DNA from: Flammula alnicola
Lineage: Eukaryota; Basidiomycota; Agaricomycetes; Agaricales; Strophariaceae
Assembly (NCBI GenBank): GCA_015499995.1
Contig: JADNRV010000054.1
Coordinates: forward strand, 62,001 to 126,000
DNA: 64,000 nt
Direction: 5' to 3'
Numbering within the stretch: position 1 is the stretch's first letter; each line of letters begins with the position of its first letter. This document shows, in pieces, positions 26,225 through 37,244 of the stretch. Position numbers and translations under genes: made by a program. The notes under the pieces were generated by a model. That model saw only the letters and a program-made list of their open reading frames with translations, did no database searches and was not told where the DNA came from.

Positions 26225-27708
26225 ATGCAAAACCAATCGGCCTCTATCAACCATCTACCAGTCGAGCTGCATACCTCAATCCTGAAGTTCTTCTTCTCCA
26301 TTTCGCACCTAATGCGATTCCTCTCGATCCAGGAATACTGGAGATTGGGCCGTTGGGTCTACTTTGACCAGGAAGCTCCTGCGAGCAGCAAACGCAGGCC
26401 AGACATAGAGCGCGAGCTGCGCTCAATTTTACTCTTTCCATTCAATGTTGCATCTGTATCCCGACTCTGGCATGACATCCTCGTCCGAATCCCGGAGTAC
26501 TGGACTCAGGTCGTGTTCGACGTGGCGAACGACCCAACGCCCTTTCTCAACGCTTTCTCCTGGTCAAAAATATTGAAGGGATCAAGGTTTTATTTTTAAC
26601 AGTACGGGCAAAGTTCAAGACGTCGATAAATCCCTCGAGTACATGCGTGTGGTGGCCATCACGGAAGCCCTCAAACCTCATATCCATCGGTGTAAACTCA
26701 TCATTTTCCACGTGGCGTACGCTTCATCCCTACCGCCTCCGAACATCTTCCTCGTCAACGAAGCACCCCTCCTCGAAGATTTAACTCTTGATTGCCACTT
26801 GATGATATCGACTTGGAGAACGACACTCACGCGATGACAGCGCCAACTACTCGAGAACGCTTCCGTACTTCCTTCCCCCGGCTGAAGATCGTATCCCTGA
26901 CGGGATTCTGGTTCTTTTACCTGGTTCGTCATTCACAATCATCGTGGCTGGACGAGTGGAAATGTGAAAAATATGGCATGTCACTTCATATTTCTCAGTT
27001 CAAGTTTTCCAAAGACGGACCTTATAACTTATCTACATTCCTTGCCCATCTCACAACTATAAACGGATACCGTCGGTTTATTTCACCGACATCTCCCTTG
27101 ACTATCCCTATGATGATTCTGTCCCTGGCCCCGACGTTGTCCCCGTCCTCTCGGCCAACATCTACTTCAACAATGTCTCGAAAGACTTCATTTCGGAACT
27201 CGATAATTTCAGTGACATCGAGATCGATGACATTCTGTCATTTGAACACTGCGAGATCCCGGCTATTGGTCAATATCTGGGGGGATCCTTAATGCTCGAT
27301 AACGTCATTGATAACGATGAAGGAACGAGCTTGCGGAACATCATAAAAGTCTGGAGTGGACATGAGATCGACTTCTTCTCATGCCCTTCATTCAACGACG
27401 AATTTCTCTCGTGGCTCGGGTCCACCAATGAATCATCATTTCTCGGCATGTCCAATTGCGCCAATTTCTCTCTGCGTGGCCTGCGGGAATTTATAACTAC
27501 ACGATGCAAGCAGGTTACATATTCCGATTATGAAGGTCTGCAATCTGTATCGATCAATTACAATGAAGATGTCGGCACTGGTCCGGAGGTTACGGAGGCA
27601 GATCGGGCATGGTTCGAGGAGAACTTGAAGAAGGGAATGGGGCATCCATCTGTTAGTTGGATGGTTCAGAGTGAGAGGGGAATAGTATCGTACTATTGGG
27701 GATATTGA
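26225..27708 (+). pseudogene. F-box-like protein gene with several frameshifts
   Basis: The N-terminus (MQNQSASINHLPVELH and, after an insert, PFNVASVSRLWHDILVRIP then YWTQVVFDV) matches the Agaricomycete F-box layout. These proteins are SCF ubiquitin-ligase adaptors and form very large families. Coding similarity then jumps between frames: near 26,585-26,596 (T-rich run, joining to FNSTGKVQDVDKSLEY), near 26,797 (CHL to DDIDLENDTHAM) and near 27,070 (INGYR to VYFTDISLDYPYDD). The last frame runs on to TGA at 27,708, ending GIVSYYWGY. No splice sites explain the jumps, so this is a pseudogene or a stretch with sequencing indels. Confidence 0.7.
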
Positions 27709-28455
27709 GTAGAGGTATTAACACATCTCGAAAGAGTTTATCGCCTAACTTGGCTGCATCATGACAATTGATATAGATGACTAGCTCTCATTCAGACATC
27801 CCGAGATCCCGGTCTTACCAAGGCCCTCCATGTTCCTTTACACCTCAATCCAGAAATGTGCAATTGCGGAATGTTATTGAAAGAGCTGGCATTTACACGC
27901 CATCGTATTTACCCACCCTGATTTTGGGATTTACCCGACGACCCGATGAGCAGAGCACCGGATTATTCCGTTATCCATAGGACTGTTCTCGACAGGGTGA
28001 TTTCATCCTCTTCCTCCATTTTCTGTAACATTTTTCAAATGCCCTCGCTGGATTGAAAATATTCATGGTGTTATTTCACTTCTAATCGATTATCAGGACT
28101 ACTAGGTTAAAATATTTGTGACCTCGTTCGAGGATTCTCCGCCCCAGAATGTGAGGTCTTTGCTTCAATTTTAACGATTCAGCCTGTTGAACGTCTCTGT
28201 TTTGCAACATTAGATCCCAATGACACAGATAAGAAAGCAGACTGGGCCCAACAATAATGGTCAGCTCTTTCTGATTTGTGCCCATGAAAGATGGAAGATA
28301 TATTGGGGCTCATATGTAATTCATGATGTGTAAAACTCAACAGAGCTCAAGTCCAATTTTTGCAGTCATAACACGAGTGAGCTCAGCTACTACATACAGG
28401 CACAATGCTAGACAATACGGACCACGGACAAGGCATAAGCAGGCAAGGAAGATGA
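27709..28455. other. Intergenic; no supported gene
   Basis: AT-rich stretch between converging genes (the F-box pseudogene on plus, the hypothetical gene on minus). No domain-bearing frame or repeat was recognised. Confidence 0.5.
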
Positions 28456-29781
28456 TTAGGCCTGCTCCAGCAAATCTAAAAGCGAATTCCTGCAGCGATC
28501 GATTCTGACCTTCAGCTGCTCCCAACTTCTGTAGGACTCCAACTCGAGGATCGCCTGCCGTTTGCGAATGGCGGCAAGGCCTTCAACCGTCTCGCAATAT
28601 TGCTCAGGAGTTTCATACGGATACATATGAGACATGGAATCGTGGAATTCCCTTAGTTCCTGCTTGGTCATGTTCTAAAGGAGTCAGATGGCAAAGACAA
28701 TGAGTGCGACGAGGACTTACCATGAAGGTTGGGAAATTGAGCTCTGGGAGATCATCGAGACGCCGTTCCATGTGAATATGATGTAGCAGAAGGTGATTGT
28801 GCCCTCGGAATATATAAGCACTGGAATCTTCATCCGGATTAATAGGGTGATAATAGTTGGGGCCTGTTGCGCACAATCGCGCCCATTGTGCGACCACGGA
28901 ATGAGGCCGTTCCATCGTCTCCGGATCGGACCAGGCAAGCGGTTCCGAGCCGTCGGGCGAGGGAGCTGAATCACCTTCCAACGGGGAATCTTCTGATGCT
29001 ACGTCCTCCGAATTCCAATCCATATCCTCATCCGCTTGTTCCATTTTAACTCTGATGATCGTTTCAATGGGAATTCTGTCAGCGCGTTCCTCACTGTCCA
29101 TGGAAATGTCATCCACATCAGAACCACCTTCAGCCTGAGTGGGCGGTGTCGGCGTGGGGGGAACTGGGAGACGTGCAGCAAGTGTCAGTAATCGCGACTC
29201 TTTCATACCATGAGTGAGCGAATTGGCCGAAGAGGCGGGGGGTAAATGGCGAGGCAGAGACAATCCCGGAGTGTCACGCATGACTTCATCCGCAAGTCCA
29301 GTGGCACTCGCGAGCCGAATCTGGTGAGGGTCCTGTCCAATTGGCGATGGATTTATGTCTGTGGCCGATGGCGCGGTTGATGGCAAAATATGACCGGCGG
29401 CGGGTTGGATGCGTATGGACGGTTGATTCAGCACGGGTCTGGGAGCGAGGCTAGCCGCCAATTGAAAAAGAGATTTCCGCTTTCCATCCGTTGCTGGTTG
29501 CGGAATAGGAGGCGAGCGCGCATGTTGCGAAGGAATAGCAGGCAGTTGTATCAGCATGGGGTCAGCGGGTGGGTTCGGTGTGGAAGAGGCGCCGGCGAAA
29601 TGCAACTGCGGGGTGACAGAGTGCACACCTGTTGGATCCGCAAGGCGGGCCTTCAAATCCAGGAGAGTCGATCCGCCCCGCGTCGGGAGACGATGGCTTG
29701 GTTCTGAGAGAGAGCCATCCACATACTCGGTGGAGGACAGCCCCGCAGATGACCCAGACGCAAAGGTAGTTTGAGAAGACA
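28456..29781 (-). CDS. Hypothetical Ser/Pro-rich protein abutting the Gypsy LTR
   Basis: Two-exon frame not recognised. The ATG at 29,781 (MSSQTTFASGSSAG) lies only 7 bases from the LTR edge at 29,789. The first roughly 280 residues are Ser/Pro-rich and partly acidic. A more conserved-looking block follows (YYHPINPDED, HNHLLLHHIHMERRLDD). A good intron (GTAAGT to TTTAG, about 28,720-28,676) joins NFPTFM to NMTKQELREFHDSM, and the protein ends in a helical, charged C-terminus (LLDLLEQA) at 28,456. It may be a host gene whose upstream region was replaced by the retroelement, or an ORF belonging to a related retroelement. I cannot decide between these. Confidence 0.5.
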
Positions 29782-29788
29782 TAGTGAC

Positions 29789-30244
29789 TGTTACGACTTG
29801 ACAAGCAATAAAATATCCAGTAGGATAAATAATGCCTAAGTCGTACTTCAAGACTGAGGTCGAGATTCGAAGTCACCTAAGTGTTCGCAAACGACTTAGA
29901 GTGTTCAAGAGGGATCAAGTTGTACTAGGTACTCAAGATGTGATTCTCAAGATCTAGCTAAAGAATACATCGTATGCTACTCTAGTATTTATACTAAGTA
30001 GCGAGTCCGGAGTAATAGATAGAACACGTCTCAGATGTGTTATGATACTTGTAAGATATCCATCGCGAAGCCGATGGATGTAAAACAGATAAAAGTGAAA
30101 CATATAACAGAAACAGGATATGGGGGAGAGCTATGCGGCAAATGATGGGATCGGAAGTGGATAGAAGGTGCATAGCTAGCGTAAGTAAAGAGAAAAAGTA
30201 CGTGCGTACGAGCGTGCGTGCGCGAACCAGGTGCGATCGTAACA
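29789..30244 (-). repeat. Gypsy 3' LTR (left copy)
   Basis: 456 bp, TGTTAC...GTAACA. By eye it is identical to 37,245-37,700 except for CCAG here against CCGG in the other copy, about 30 bases in. The hypothetical gene to the left starts 7 bases beyond this LTR in the same orientation, so the LTR could act as its promoter. Confidence 0.93.
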
Positions 30245-30257
30245 TTACCCCCTCTCT
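30245..30257 (-). other. Gypsy polypurine tract
   Basis: On the minus strand AGAGAGGGGGTAA lies directly before the 3' LTR start TGTTAC. This is the expected place and composition for the plus-strand primer of an LTR retroelement. Confidence 0.7.
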
Positions 30258-30283
30258 AGATCGAAGACGTCCTCGTCTTCAAG

Positions 30284-31597
30284 CTAATCACGTCTGCTTT
30301 CTAAGTAGGGACTCCTGTTGTAAGGGTCATCGTCAGGGTTCCTGTCTTCATAGTACCGAAATGGGCAGCTGAGTGTCGTGTGCCCTGGATGGTATCGTCG
30401 ACACAATCCGCATTGGTAAGAAGGACAGTCGACTGCTACATGACCTTCTCCACCGCATTCAGTGCAACGAGTGCCAGGTGGCGTTCGGGGTAGTCTTGCG
30501 TACGCTGCATCATAAGGGGGTGGTCGAAAGAGCTGTCTGTTCTTATGATTGAGGGTTCGTTTGGGATGACGATGGCTGGGTCCGGCGGTAGATGGTACTG
30601 GTGGAGGATAAGTCGGTCGTGGGGGGAGTTCGCGAGACAGGTTGACCGTTCTGGCCCGAGGAGTGGGTTGTCGTGGGGGAGTAGGGAATCGATCAACGAG
30701 TATGGGGGAGTCTTCATCTCCTGTTCCAGTCAAAGAGGGTTGTTGGCGAAGGAGGAGTTCATAAGCGTTCCTGAAGGTGATATTGTTGTTCAGTCTGTCG
30801 ATCAGACTGGATGTTCGTTCATTCAAGCGATTAGTACGAAGGGCGATGGTGTCGATGGTGTTGCTCATAAGTTGTCGGATGGCTCAGGTTTCGATAGAAA
30901 TAGCACGGATGTCGTTGAGGCAAGCAAAGGTAGTGTTTGCCTCAGGGTCAAGTTGGATCAAGGTCTGAAGCAACCCAACATGAGTTCCGTTTTCGAAGAT
31001 TCGGTCTAAGGAGTTTTGGGTGATGGATCTGGTGATGGTTCGTTCACGTTCTGGAAGACTATTCGGGTCGGCCTCACTGGCTTCTCTCTCGATAACGATC
31101 GAGCTAGGTCCTCTCGATGAGGGAGGCGAGTTCATTGGTGACTGCGTGTAGGGAGGAGAGGGAGCGGAGTCTTTTAATGCTCGAGGGAGGACAGGGAGTT
31201 CTGAGACATCGTTAGGGTGGAAGAGGATTGGAAGGGAGTTCTTTCGGGAGGGTTCAAGTTTCGAGGTGAGGGTGGCTCTAAGTTCTGGTGGATGGTCGAG
31301 AGGTCGCCCAAGTTTAAATAGTCTCTTGTCCCTCCACCCTTTTTCTGGATCGTTGAAGGAGGAGTTCAGGAGGGATTCGAGCTGTGCAAGGCGATACTCG
31401 AGTCTGAGTCTGATCATTTCCAGGTTGAGCATCTCGCGTTCCCATTCTTCTTGTTCGTTGTCATCAGTGTTTCGCACCGGTTTCCAGTCCAGGAAGATTC
31501 CAGAGAAGTAGGGTAAGGGTGGTGAATATTTTGGGACAGGGGGTAAGGCGATGTCGTTGGTCATGATTCGATGGGCTAAGGCAGTGAGGCTTGACAT
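30284..31597 (-). pseudogene. Third ORF of the Gypsy element, zinc-knuckle protein, split by TGA
   Basis: Lies between pol and the 3' LTR, where env sits in other elements, but nothing in it looks like an envelope protein: no signal peptide or membrane segment. It starts MSSLTALAHRIMTND at 31,597. The first part has a charged helix (EEWEREMLNLEMIRLRLEY). A single in-frame TGA at 30,884-30,886 splits it, and the frame then continues through a heptad-like stretch (LRTNRLNERTSSLIDRLNNN) and a Pro-rich zone. A CCHC knuckle CTECGGEGHVAVDC and a second Cys/His cluster CGLCRRYHPGHTTLSC precede the end at 30,284. Without the stop it would be about 437 residues. The layout is gag-like, suggesting a second nucleic-acid-binding protein. 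Confidence 0.7.
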
Positions 31598-31629
31598 GAT
31601 CCGGCTGTGTTCGGGATGATCGTCAAATG

Positions 31630-34600
31630 TCAGAGGTCGTGGCGCTGTTTGTAGGTGTCCAAAATTTCCTGTGCGTTGGCAAATGACTCCTCTGGTTCCC
31701 ACGTGGTCTCGGTGATCGAATATCCTTCCCAACTGGTCAAGTACATCACCTGTTTGTTTCGAAGCTTTTTGTGGTTAAGAATGGCTTTGACCTCGTATTC
31801 TTCTTCTCCATCAATGATATCAGGAGGTGGCTGTGTGAAGTTCTTCCCGTAGATGTCGTTTTCCGTGTATGGCATGAGGAGAGTGGCATGGAATACATCG
31901 TGGATCTTCCAGTTCTTGGGGAGTTGAAGGCGATACGTTGATGGTCCGAGAACATCTAGGATTTCGAATGGTCCTTCGCGTTTTGGCTTCATCTTTTTGT
32001 TATACCGGGTTTTCAGATTTCTGGAATCAAGCCACACTTTTTGTCCTTTTTTGAATGGGACAAAGTTTGATCAGCGACGTTCGGCCATTCTTGCTCTTGC
32101 CAGCTCATGTGCGGCAAGGGCTTCTTTTCGGTCTTCGATTAGGTGTTTCATTCTTTCTTCAACGTTTGGAAATTTTGTGTTTTCGTATGATGTGGGGATT
32201 GCCAATGGTGAATATCCCAAGGTTAGTTCGAACGGGGTTCTTGTCCTATCTGCGTGTCTCCGATCGTTGTAGGTGAATTCCATGGTGCTTAACTTGTAGA
32301 GCCAAGTGTCTGGGTTTGATGAGCAAAAGATTGAAATATAGGCTTCAATTTCTTGATTGACTCGTTCAGTGGCTCCATCCCCTTGTGGATGGTAAGCGGT
32401 CGTCAATTTTGATTTGATTCCAAGGAGTCGGAGGAGTTCTCTAAATGCTCTTGCAGCGAATTGGGGGCCTCGGTCAGACAGGATACTGTCAGATAGACCA
32501 AACCTCTTGTAAAGGTTGTCAAGTAAAATTGGCCTGTCTCTTCTTCCGTTGTCGAAGTAGAACAGGAGATGGTGATCACCCCCCGGTAGATCCATGGTCG
32601 ACCACGACCAATACGGCGTCTTTCCCTTCAATAGGTGGTAATCCGGTAATGAAGTCCATTGTCGGGTCTGCCCATGGTCTTTTCGATTCTGAGCCTTCGA
32701 TTGGCATTAAGCTTGGCTTGGAAGGCGACCTGTTTATTTTAAATTGTTGGCATGCGCCACATCCTTTTACGTAGTTGTTGACAAAGGTTCGCATTCCGGG
32801 CCACCAATAATGTTCCTTGAGCGCGTTAAAGGTTTCCAGTTGTCCAGGGTGTCCAGCAGTGGGTGAATCATGGTATCTCTTCACAATTTCTCGACGTAGG
32901 TTCCGGTCGTCCGGTATATAATTCTTGCCTTTATAAAAGAGCATGTCCTTTCCGTCTAGGTCTTCGATTGTCCAGTCTTCAAGGTCGTTTTGCAAGTTCT
33001 TTGGTCCATCATCCAATAGACGTTTGATTGCTTCTGTTGCTTCCGTGTCATATTTCTCCGAGGAAGCAATCTTTTCTTGGAGGTCGAGGTCGATTAGATT
33101 GATGAATAGGTTTTCTGGTAGTAAAGTTTGGTCTTCATTGTCGTGGTCCTCGTCAGGGATGAAGTCTGGTCGTCGGGACAGGGTATCAGATTGAACCATC
33201 TTGCTTCCTGCTTGATGGATCAATTTGATATCAAATTCGGATAGGTAGAGCGACCATCTGGCTTGTCTTCGATTTAGTTTCTGTGTCGATCTGAAATACA
33301 TCAAGTTTTTATAGTCTGAGTGGATTATTGTCGTGAACTGGGAGCCTTGAATATAGTGTCGCCATTCCTGCAGGGCTCTGATCATTGCTAGAAGTTCTCT
33401 GTCATAGATCTCATAGTTTCGTTCGGCTGGTGAGAAGGTTTTCGAAATGAAACTGCAAGGGTGTAGTTGTCCGTTTGAGTCTTCTTGCATCAGGACTGCT
33501 CCTGATGCATATTTAGAAGCATCACACTCGATGAGGAAGGGCTTGGAGGTGTCTGCCATTATCAAGACGGGTTCTTCAGTAAACCGTTTCTTCAGTTCGT
33601 CGAATGATTTTTGGGCTGCAGTAGTCCAGTCGAAGTTCTTGTCCTTTTTTAGTAATTCATTCAGTGATCGGGCTATTTCTGAATATGCCCGGATGAATCG
33701 CCGGTAGAAGTTGCCGAAGCCCAGGAATGATCGGACCTGCTTGACTGTTTTGGGAATTGGCCAATCTCGGATGCCTTTGAGCTTCGAAGGATCCATCGAG
33801 ATCTGGCCTTCCTCGATGATCATTCCCAGGTATTCCAGTTTTAGTTGTTCGAAAAAACATTTCTCCGGTTTCAGATAGAGGTCGTTTTCCCTGAGGCGTT
33901 GGAGGACGCGTTTTGTGTATTCTCGCAATCTGAGTTTATCCTTGGAGAAGATCAGGATGTCGTCCATATAGATGATTATCCAATGTTCGATGCCTGTTTC
34001 TGACATCATGTCTTTGAAGATGTCATCCATCATTCCTTGGAAGGTGGCTGGGGAATTGCACATTCCGAAGAACATGACTGTGGGTTCGAAAAGTCCCTTG
34101 TTGGTTTTAAAAGCCGCTTTCCATTCGTCGCCTTTTCGGATTCGAACATTGTTGTATCCCCATCGGACATCGAGTTTAGTGAAATATTTGGCGCCCTTCA
34201 GTTTGTCCATAAGTTCCGGGATCAGTGGTAGTGGGTAGGCATTTTTGATGGTCCAATCATTCAGAAACCGATAATCTTGACAGGGTCTGAGTTTCCCATC
34301 TTTCTTTTGAACAAAGAAGAATGAAGATCCCATGGGAGATTTCGATGGTCTGATATATCCTTTTTCCAGGTTTGACTTTATGAATTTGTCCAGTTCGATT
34401 TCTTCTGGTTGCGATAGATTATAGGCTTTGAAAACCTTTGGTTCGAAGCCTTCTTTCATTTCGATTTTATGATCCCATGATCGGGATATAGGAAATCGGT
34501 TTGCTGTCTTTTCATCGAATAGGTCCAGGTAGTCGTGGTATTCTGCTGGTATCATCTGTTCCAAGGTTCTCCCTTCTTTTGGTGTTTCATGTTTTAGCGC

Positions 34601-35344
34601 CAAGGTTTGGGAGGTTGTTGTTTTGAGGTTAATATAGATTTCTTCTTCTTCCGTCAGATCCATTGAAGAAATTAGAAGCTCCTCGAGTTTGTCCGTGTCA
34701 GTAGAGGTCTCCGTCACCTCGTTGGAGGTGAGAGGGAGGTCCGCTAGTTCCAATATTGGGGTTGACTCATCATATGGTTCAATTCTTGGTCCGTTTGCCT
34801 GTTCGTCTGTGATTTCTTCGATTGTTGCCTTCAAGGTATTCCTAAATGAATCCCCTTTGGGTAATTCTTTTTTTGGAAAGAGTCCAGAGAAGTTCCTCTT
34901 TTGTTTGATTGCCGGTCGAGGTTTCCAGGTCAGGGTTCCAGCCTTCCAGTCGATTATCGGGTTCTCTTTTTGGAGCCATGGGAAACCTAGGATGATTTGG
35001 TTTTTGGAAAGCCCTGTAACCTTAAGTTGTTGACGAGTTGTTTTGTTTTTGATGCTAAAATCCAACTCGACGTAATGGGTAATCGTTCCTTCCTTGTTTC
35101 GGGTTCCGTCAACATTGTTTACTAGGAGTGGTTCGTCGAGTTTGGTGAGCTCGAGTCCCATTTCTTCAGCGAATTGTCGGTCGATAAAAAGTCCTCCTGC
35201 TCCAGAGTCAAGCAGGGCTTTGGCTTCGATGATTTTTCTATTTTTAGTGGGGCCTTGAGATATCGAGCATGGTAATAACATGGTTTTATTTCGGATATCT
35301 GCCACCAGTACTGAGTAAATAGATAAATATGGAGAGACTGACAT
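31630..35344 (-). pseudogene. Gypsy pol (PR-RT-RH-IN-chromodomain), broken
   Basis: Starts MSVSPYLSIYSVLV near 35,344. Aspartic protease LLDSGAGGLFIDRQFAEEMG; reverse transcriptase with YMDDILIFSKD; RNase H with FLIECDASKYASGAVL; integrase zinc finger (HDSPTAGHPGQL ... CGACQQF); integrase core with TMDFITGLPP, ILSDRGPQFAARAF and AYHPQGDGATERVNQE; and a C-terminal chromodomain ([20 protein letters not shown]) ending at 31,630. Two frame changes lie in the integrase core, one at a G6 run near 32,580 and one near 32,528, between DAVLVVVDHGS and ILLDNLYKRFGL. An in-frame TGA at 32,071-32,073 separates the core from the C-terminal domain. The chromodomain suggests targeting to heterochromatin. Confidence 0.92.
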
Positions 35345-35361
35345 CGATTCAGTTCTCCTTT

Positions 35362-37200
35362 TTAAAAATCCGTCGTTGCCAAACGACCAAATAGGTCGTT
35401 CTGCTCTTCTTCTTCCATATCTTCAATCAAGGCTCAGATGTGGGCATGCGCATCCTTGGCGTTGTATTTCTTTTTGGCTGGTGGTTCATATTTTTTGGCT
35501 GGCTGTTTGCCTTTCTTCTTTGGGCAGTCAGCTGCTCGGTGTCCTTGTTCCTTGCAGAAGAAGCAGGCGCCCTTCCGCATGAGTTCAGTTCGTTCTTCGA
35601 CGCTCATGGCATCAATGTCCATGGCGTTTGGGTCGCGGGGTGTGGGTCTGGTGAAGTTCCAGGTTCTTTTTTCAGTTTTGACGGGAATTGGGATCTTTCC
35701 AGATTGTCGTGCCTTCATTCTATTTCTTATGCTCCATCTGGTAGCATAATTTTTGGCAACTTCGTACCATTTTTCGAGGGTGTCAGGGAGGGTTTCGACT
35801 TTGTCATAGATGTCTCCTCGGAGTCCCAGGTTGATCGACCTTGCAAAGAGGTCTGTTAAGGCGAATTGTTCTTTCATTCCTGTCTTGATTACGAGTAACT
35901 TGAATGCAGAGATGTGTTCATCGATTGATTTGTTTCCTTGTCTGATCGAGTGGAGTTGTTCAAAGGCATCTCCTTTTTCGTCTGAGATTTCGAAATCTTT
36001 GACGAGTTTCTTTAGAAAATCTTCCCAGGTTCCAAGGTCCATTTTGAATGTGGTGTGGTCAATGTGGGAGTCTAGAAATTCTTCTCTCCATGTGTTTGCT
36101 GCTTTTTCCGACATAAAGGATAGGGTAAATCCTATCCGTTTTTCGTCGGTGTCGAAGACTTTTCTGTTTATATTTAGATAAAGATAGACGGATCTCATCC
36201 ATGATTGGAACTTGGTGTTTTCTGCATCAAAGGTTTTGGGTCGGTTCAGGTTCAACTCTTTTTGGGAGTTTTTCGAGATGGGTCCTGTGGATGTTCCTTC
36301 GTCCATGTTTTCTAAGGTAGTGTTGATTTCACTGGTAAGGGTTTCGGTTGTTGCGGATGGCATTTCAGTTGATGGGATCTCGGAATCAAATGTGTCAGGT
36401 CGAGTTTCTTCAGTTGATCCGGGTGTCGGATCTAAGGCTGAGCGCGATTCCAAGTTTCATGCAAGTACTTGTGAGTTTACTCGTGGGAATACTTGCAAAG
36501 ACTCGGACTCATGAGTCCAAGTACTCATGGGAAAAAATCTTTGAGAGTCCAAGTATTGGTTTTGGAAAATAAAATACTTGTGAGTATTGTAGAATATAGC
36601 TAATACATGACTTCTAGCCATAACAAAGAATATTATGATTCATTATCTATTAAATTAAGGCTTCTATACATCATAAAGTACCTTAATATATTTGTTTTAT
36701 GTAGAAATGAATGTTATTGGCAAGTTACTTGTGAGTTTACTCATGGGAATACTTGCAGGGACTCGGACTTGCAAGTCCAAGTACTCGTGGGAAAAGATCT
36801 TTGAGAGTCCAAGTATGGCTTTTTGGGGTGCAAGTACTTGCAGCTGCAAGTCCAAGTAACTCGCGAGTGCACTCGCGCTCAGCCCTAGTCGGATCTGGTG
36901 GCGGTGCTTTAAGGGATAGGAAAGTTACAGTTTTTCCTGATCGCGTTTCTTCAGAGAAGACACTGGCGGATAGTAGTTCTTCTGGATCGGGGCCTTCACT
37001 GGCTTCGTGGAATTCTTCGTTCGATGATGAAGATACAGAAGTTCTTCTTTCTGTCCTTCCTACTCTGGTGTATTGCTTAGTAGTAGTTTCTGGGCGTTGG
37101 GTGGTAGTATCCTCAACGAGTCTTTCAGGTTCTGGGCTAGGGGTTGCACTGGGTGCTCTGATAGTTCTTCGGGATGTCGTGGTGTCAAAGTGGGATGACC
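35362..37200 (-). pseudogene. Gypsy gag, interrupted by a hAT MITE and a TGA
   Basis: The downstream part (below 36,424) has the retrotransposon gag fold (FDAENTKFQSWMRSVYLYL, FLKKLVKDFEISDEKGDAFE), a CCHC knuckle CFFCKEQGHRAADC and a Lys-rich tail. A TGA at 35,434-35,436 cuts the end: the same frame continues ALIEDMEEEEQNDLFGRLA to TAA at 35,362. The N-terminal part lies beyond the MITE (about 36,896-37,200, for example RAPSATPSPEPERLVEDTT and VFSEETRSGKTVTFL). It joins in frame at the Asp-Pro-Thr codons that overlap the target duplication. No ATG is visible at the expected start in the 37.2-kb region. Confidence 0.85.
36433..36887. mobile_element. hAT-type MITE inserted in gag
   Basis: 455 bp bounded by an exact 8-bp target duplication GTCGGATC (36,425-36,432 and 36,888-36,895). 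Terminal inverted repeats are TAAGGCTGAGCGCGA on the left and TAGGGCTGAGCGCGA on the right (reverse complement), 14 of 15 matching. An 8-bp duplication and TARGG ends are hallmarks of hAT transposons. The inside has no coding capacity. It holds two roughly 90-bp direct repeats (about 36,470-36,560 and 36,727-36,815) rich in ACTTGCAAGTCC-like subterminal motifs around an AT-rich core. It is non-autonomous and needs a hAT transposase from elsewhere in the genome. Confidence 0.9.
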
Positions 37201-37244
37201 GCTATGCTAGGTAGCAAGCGGGGTAGAGAGGGAGCTAGATCTTT

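Noticed and set aside
29994..30245. 83-codon frame inside the Gypsy LTR, repeated at 37,450-37,701
   Set aside because: It is present twice only because the LTR is; it has no domain and lies in LTR regulatory sequence.
30284..31597. An envelope gene of an infectious-type Gypsy element
   Set aside because: The frame lacks signal peptide and membrane segment and has zinc knuckles.
32576..35344. Programmed frameshift between the parts of pol
   Set aside because: The frame changes lie inside the integrase core, not at the gag-pol junction, so mutation or sequence error is the simpler reading.
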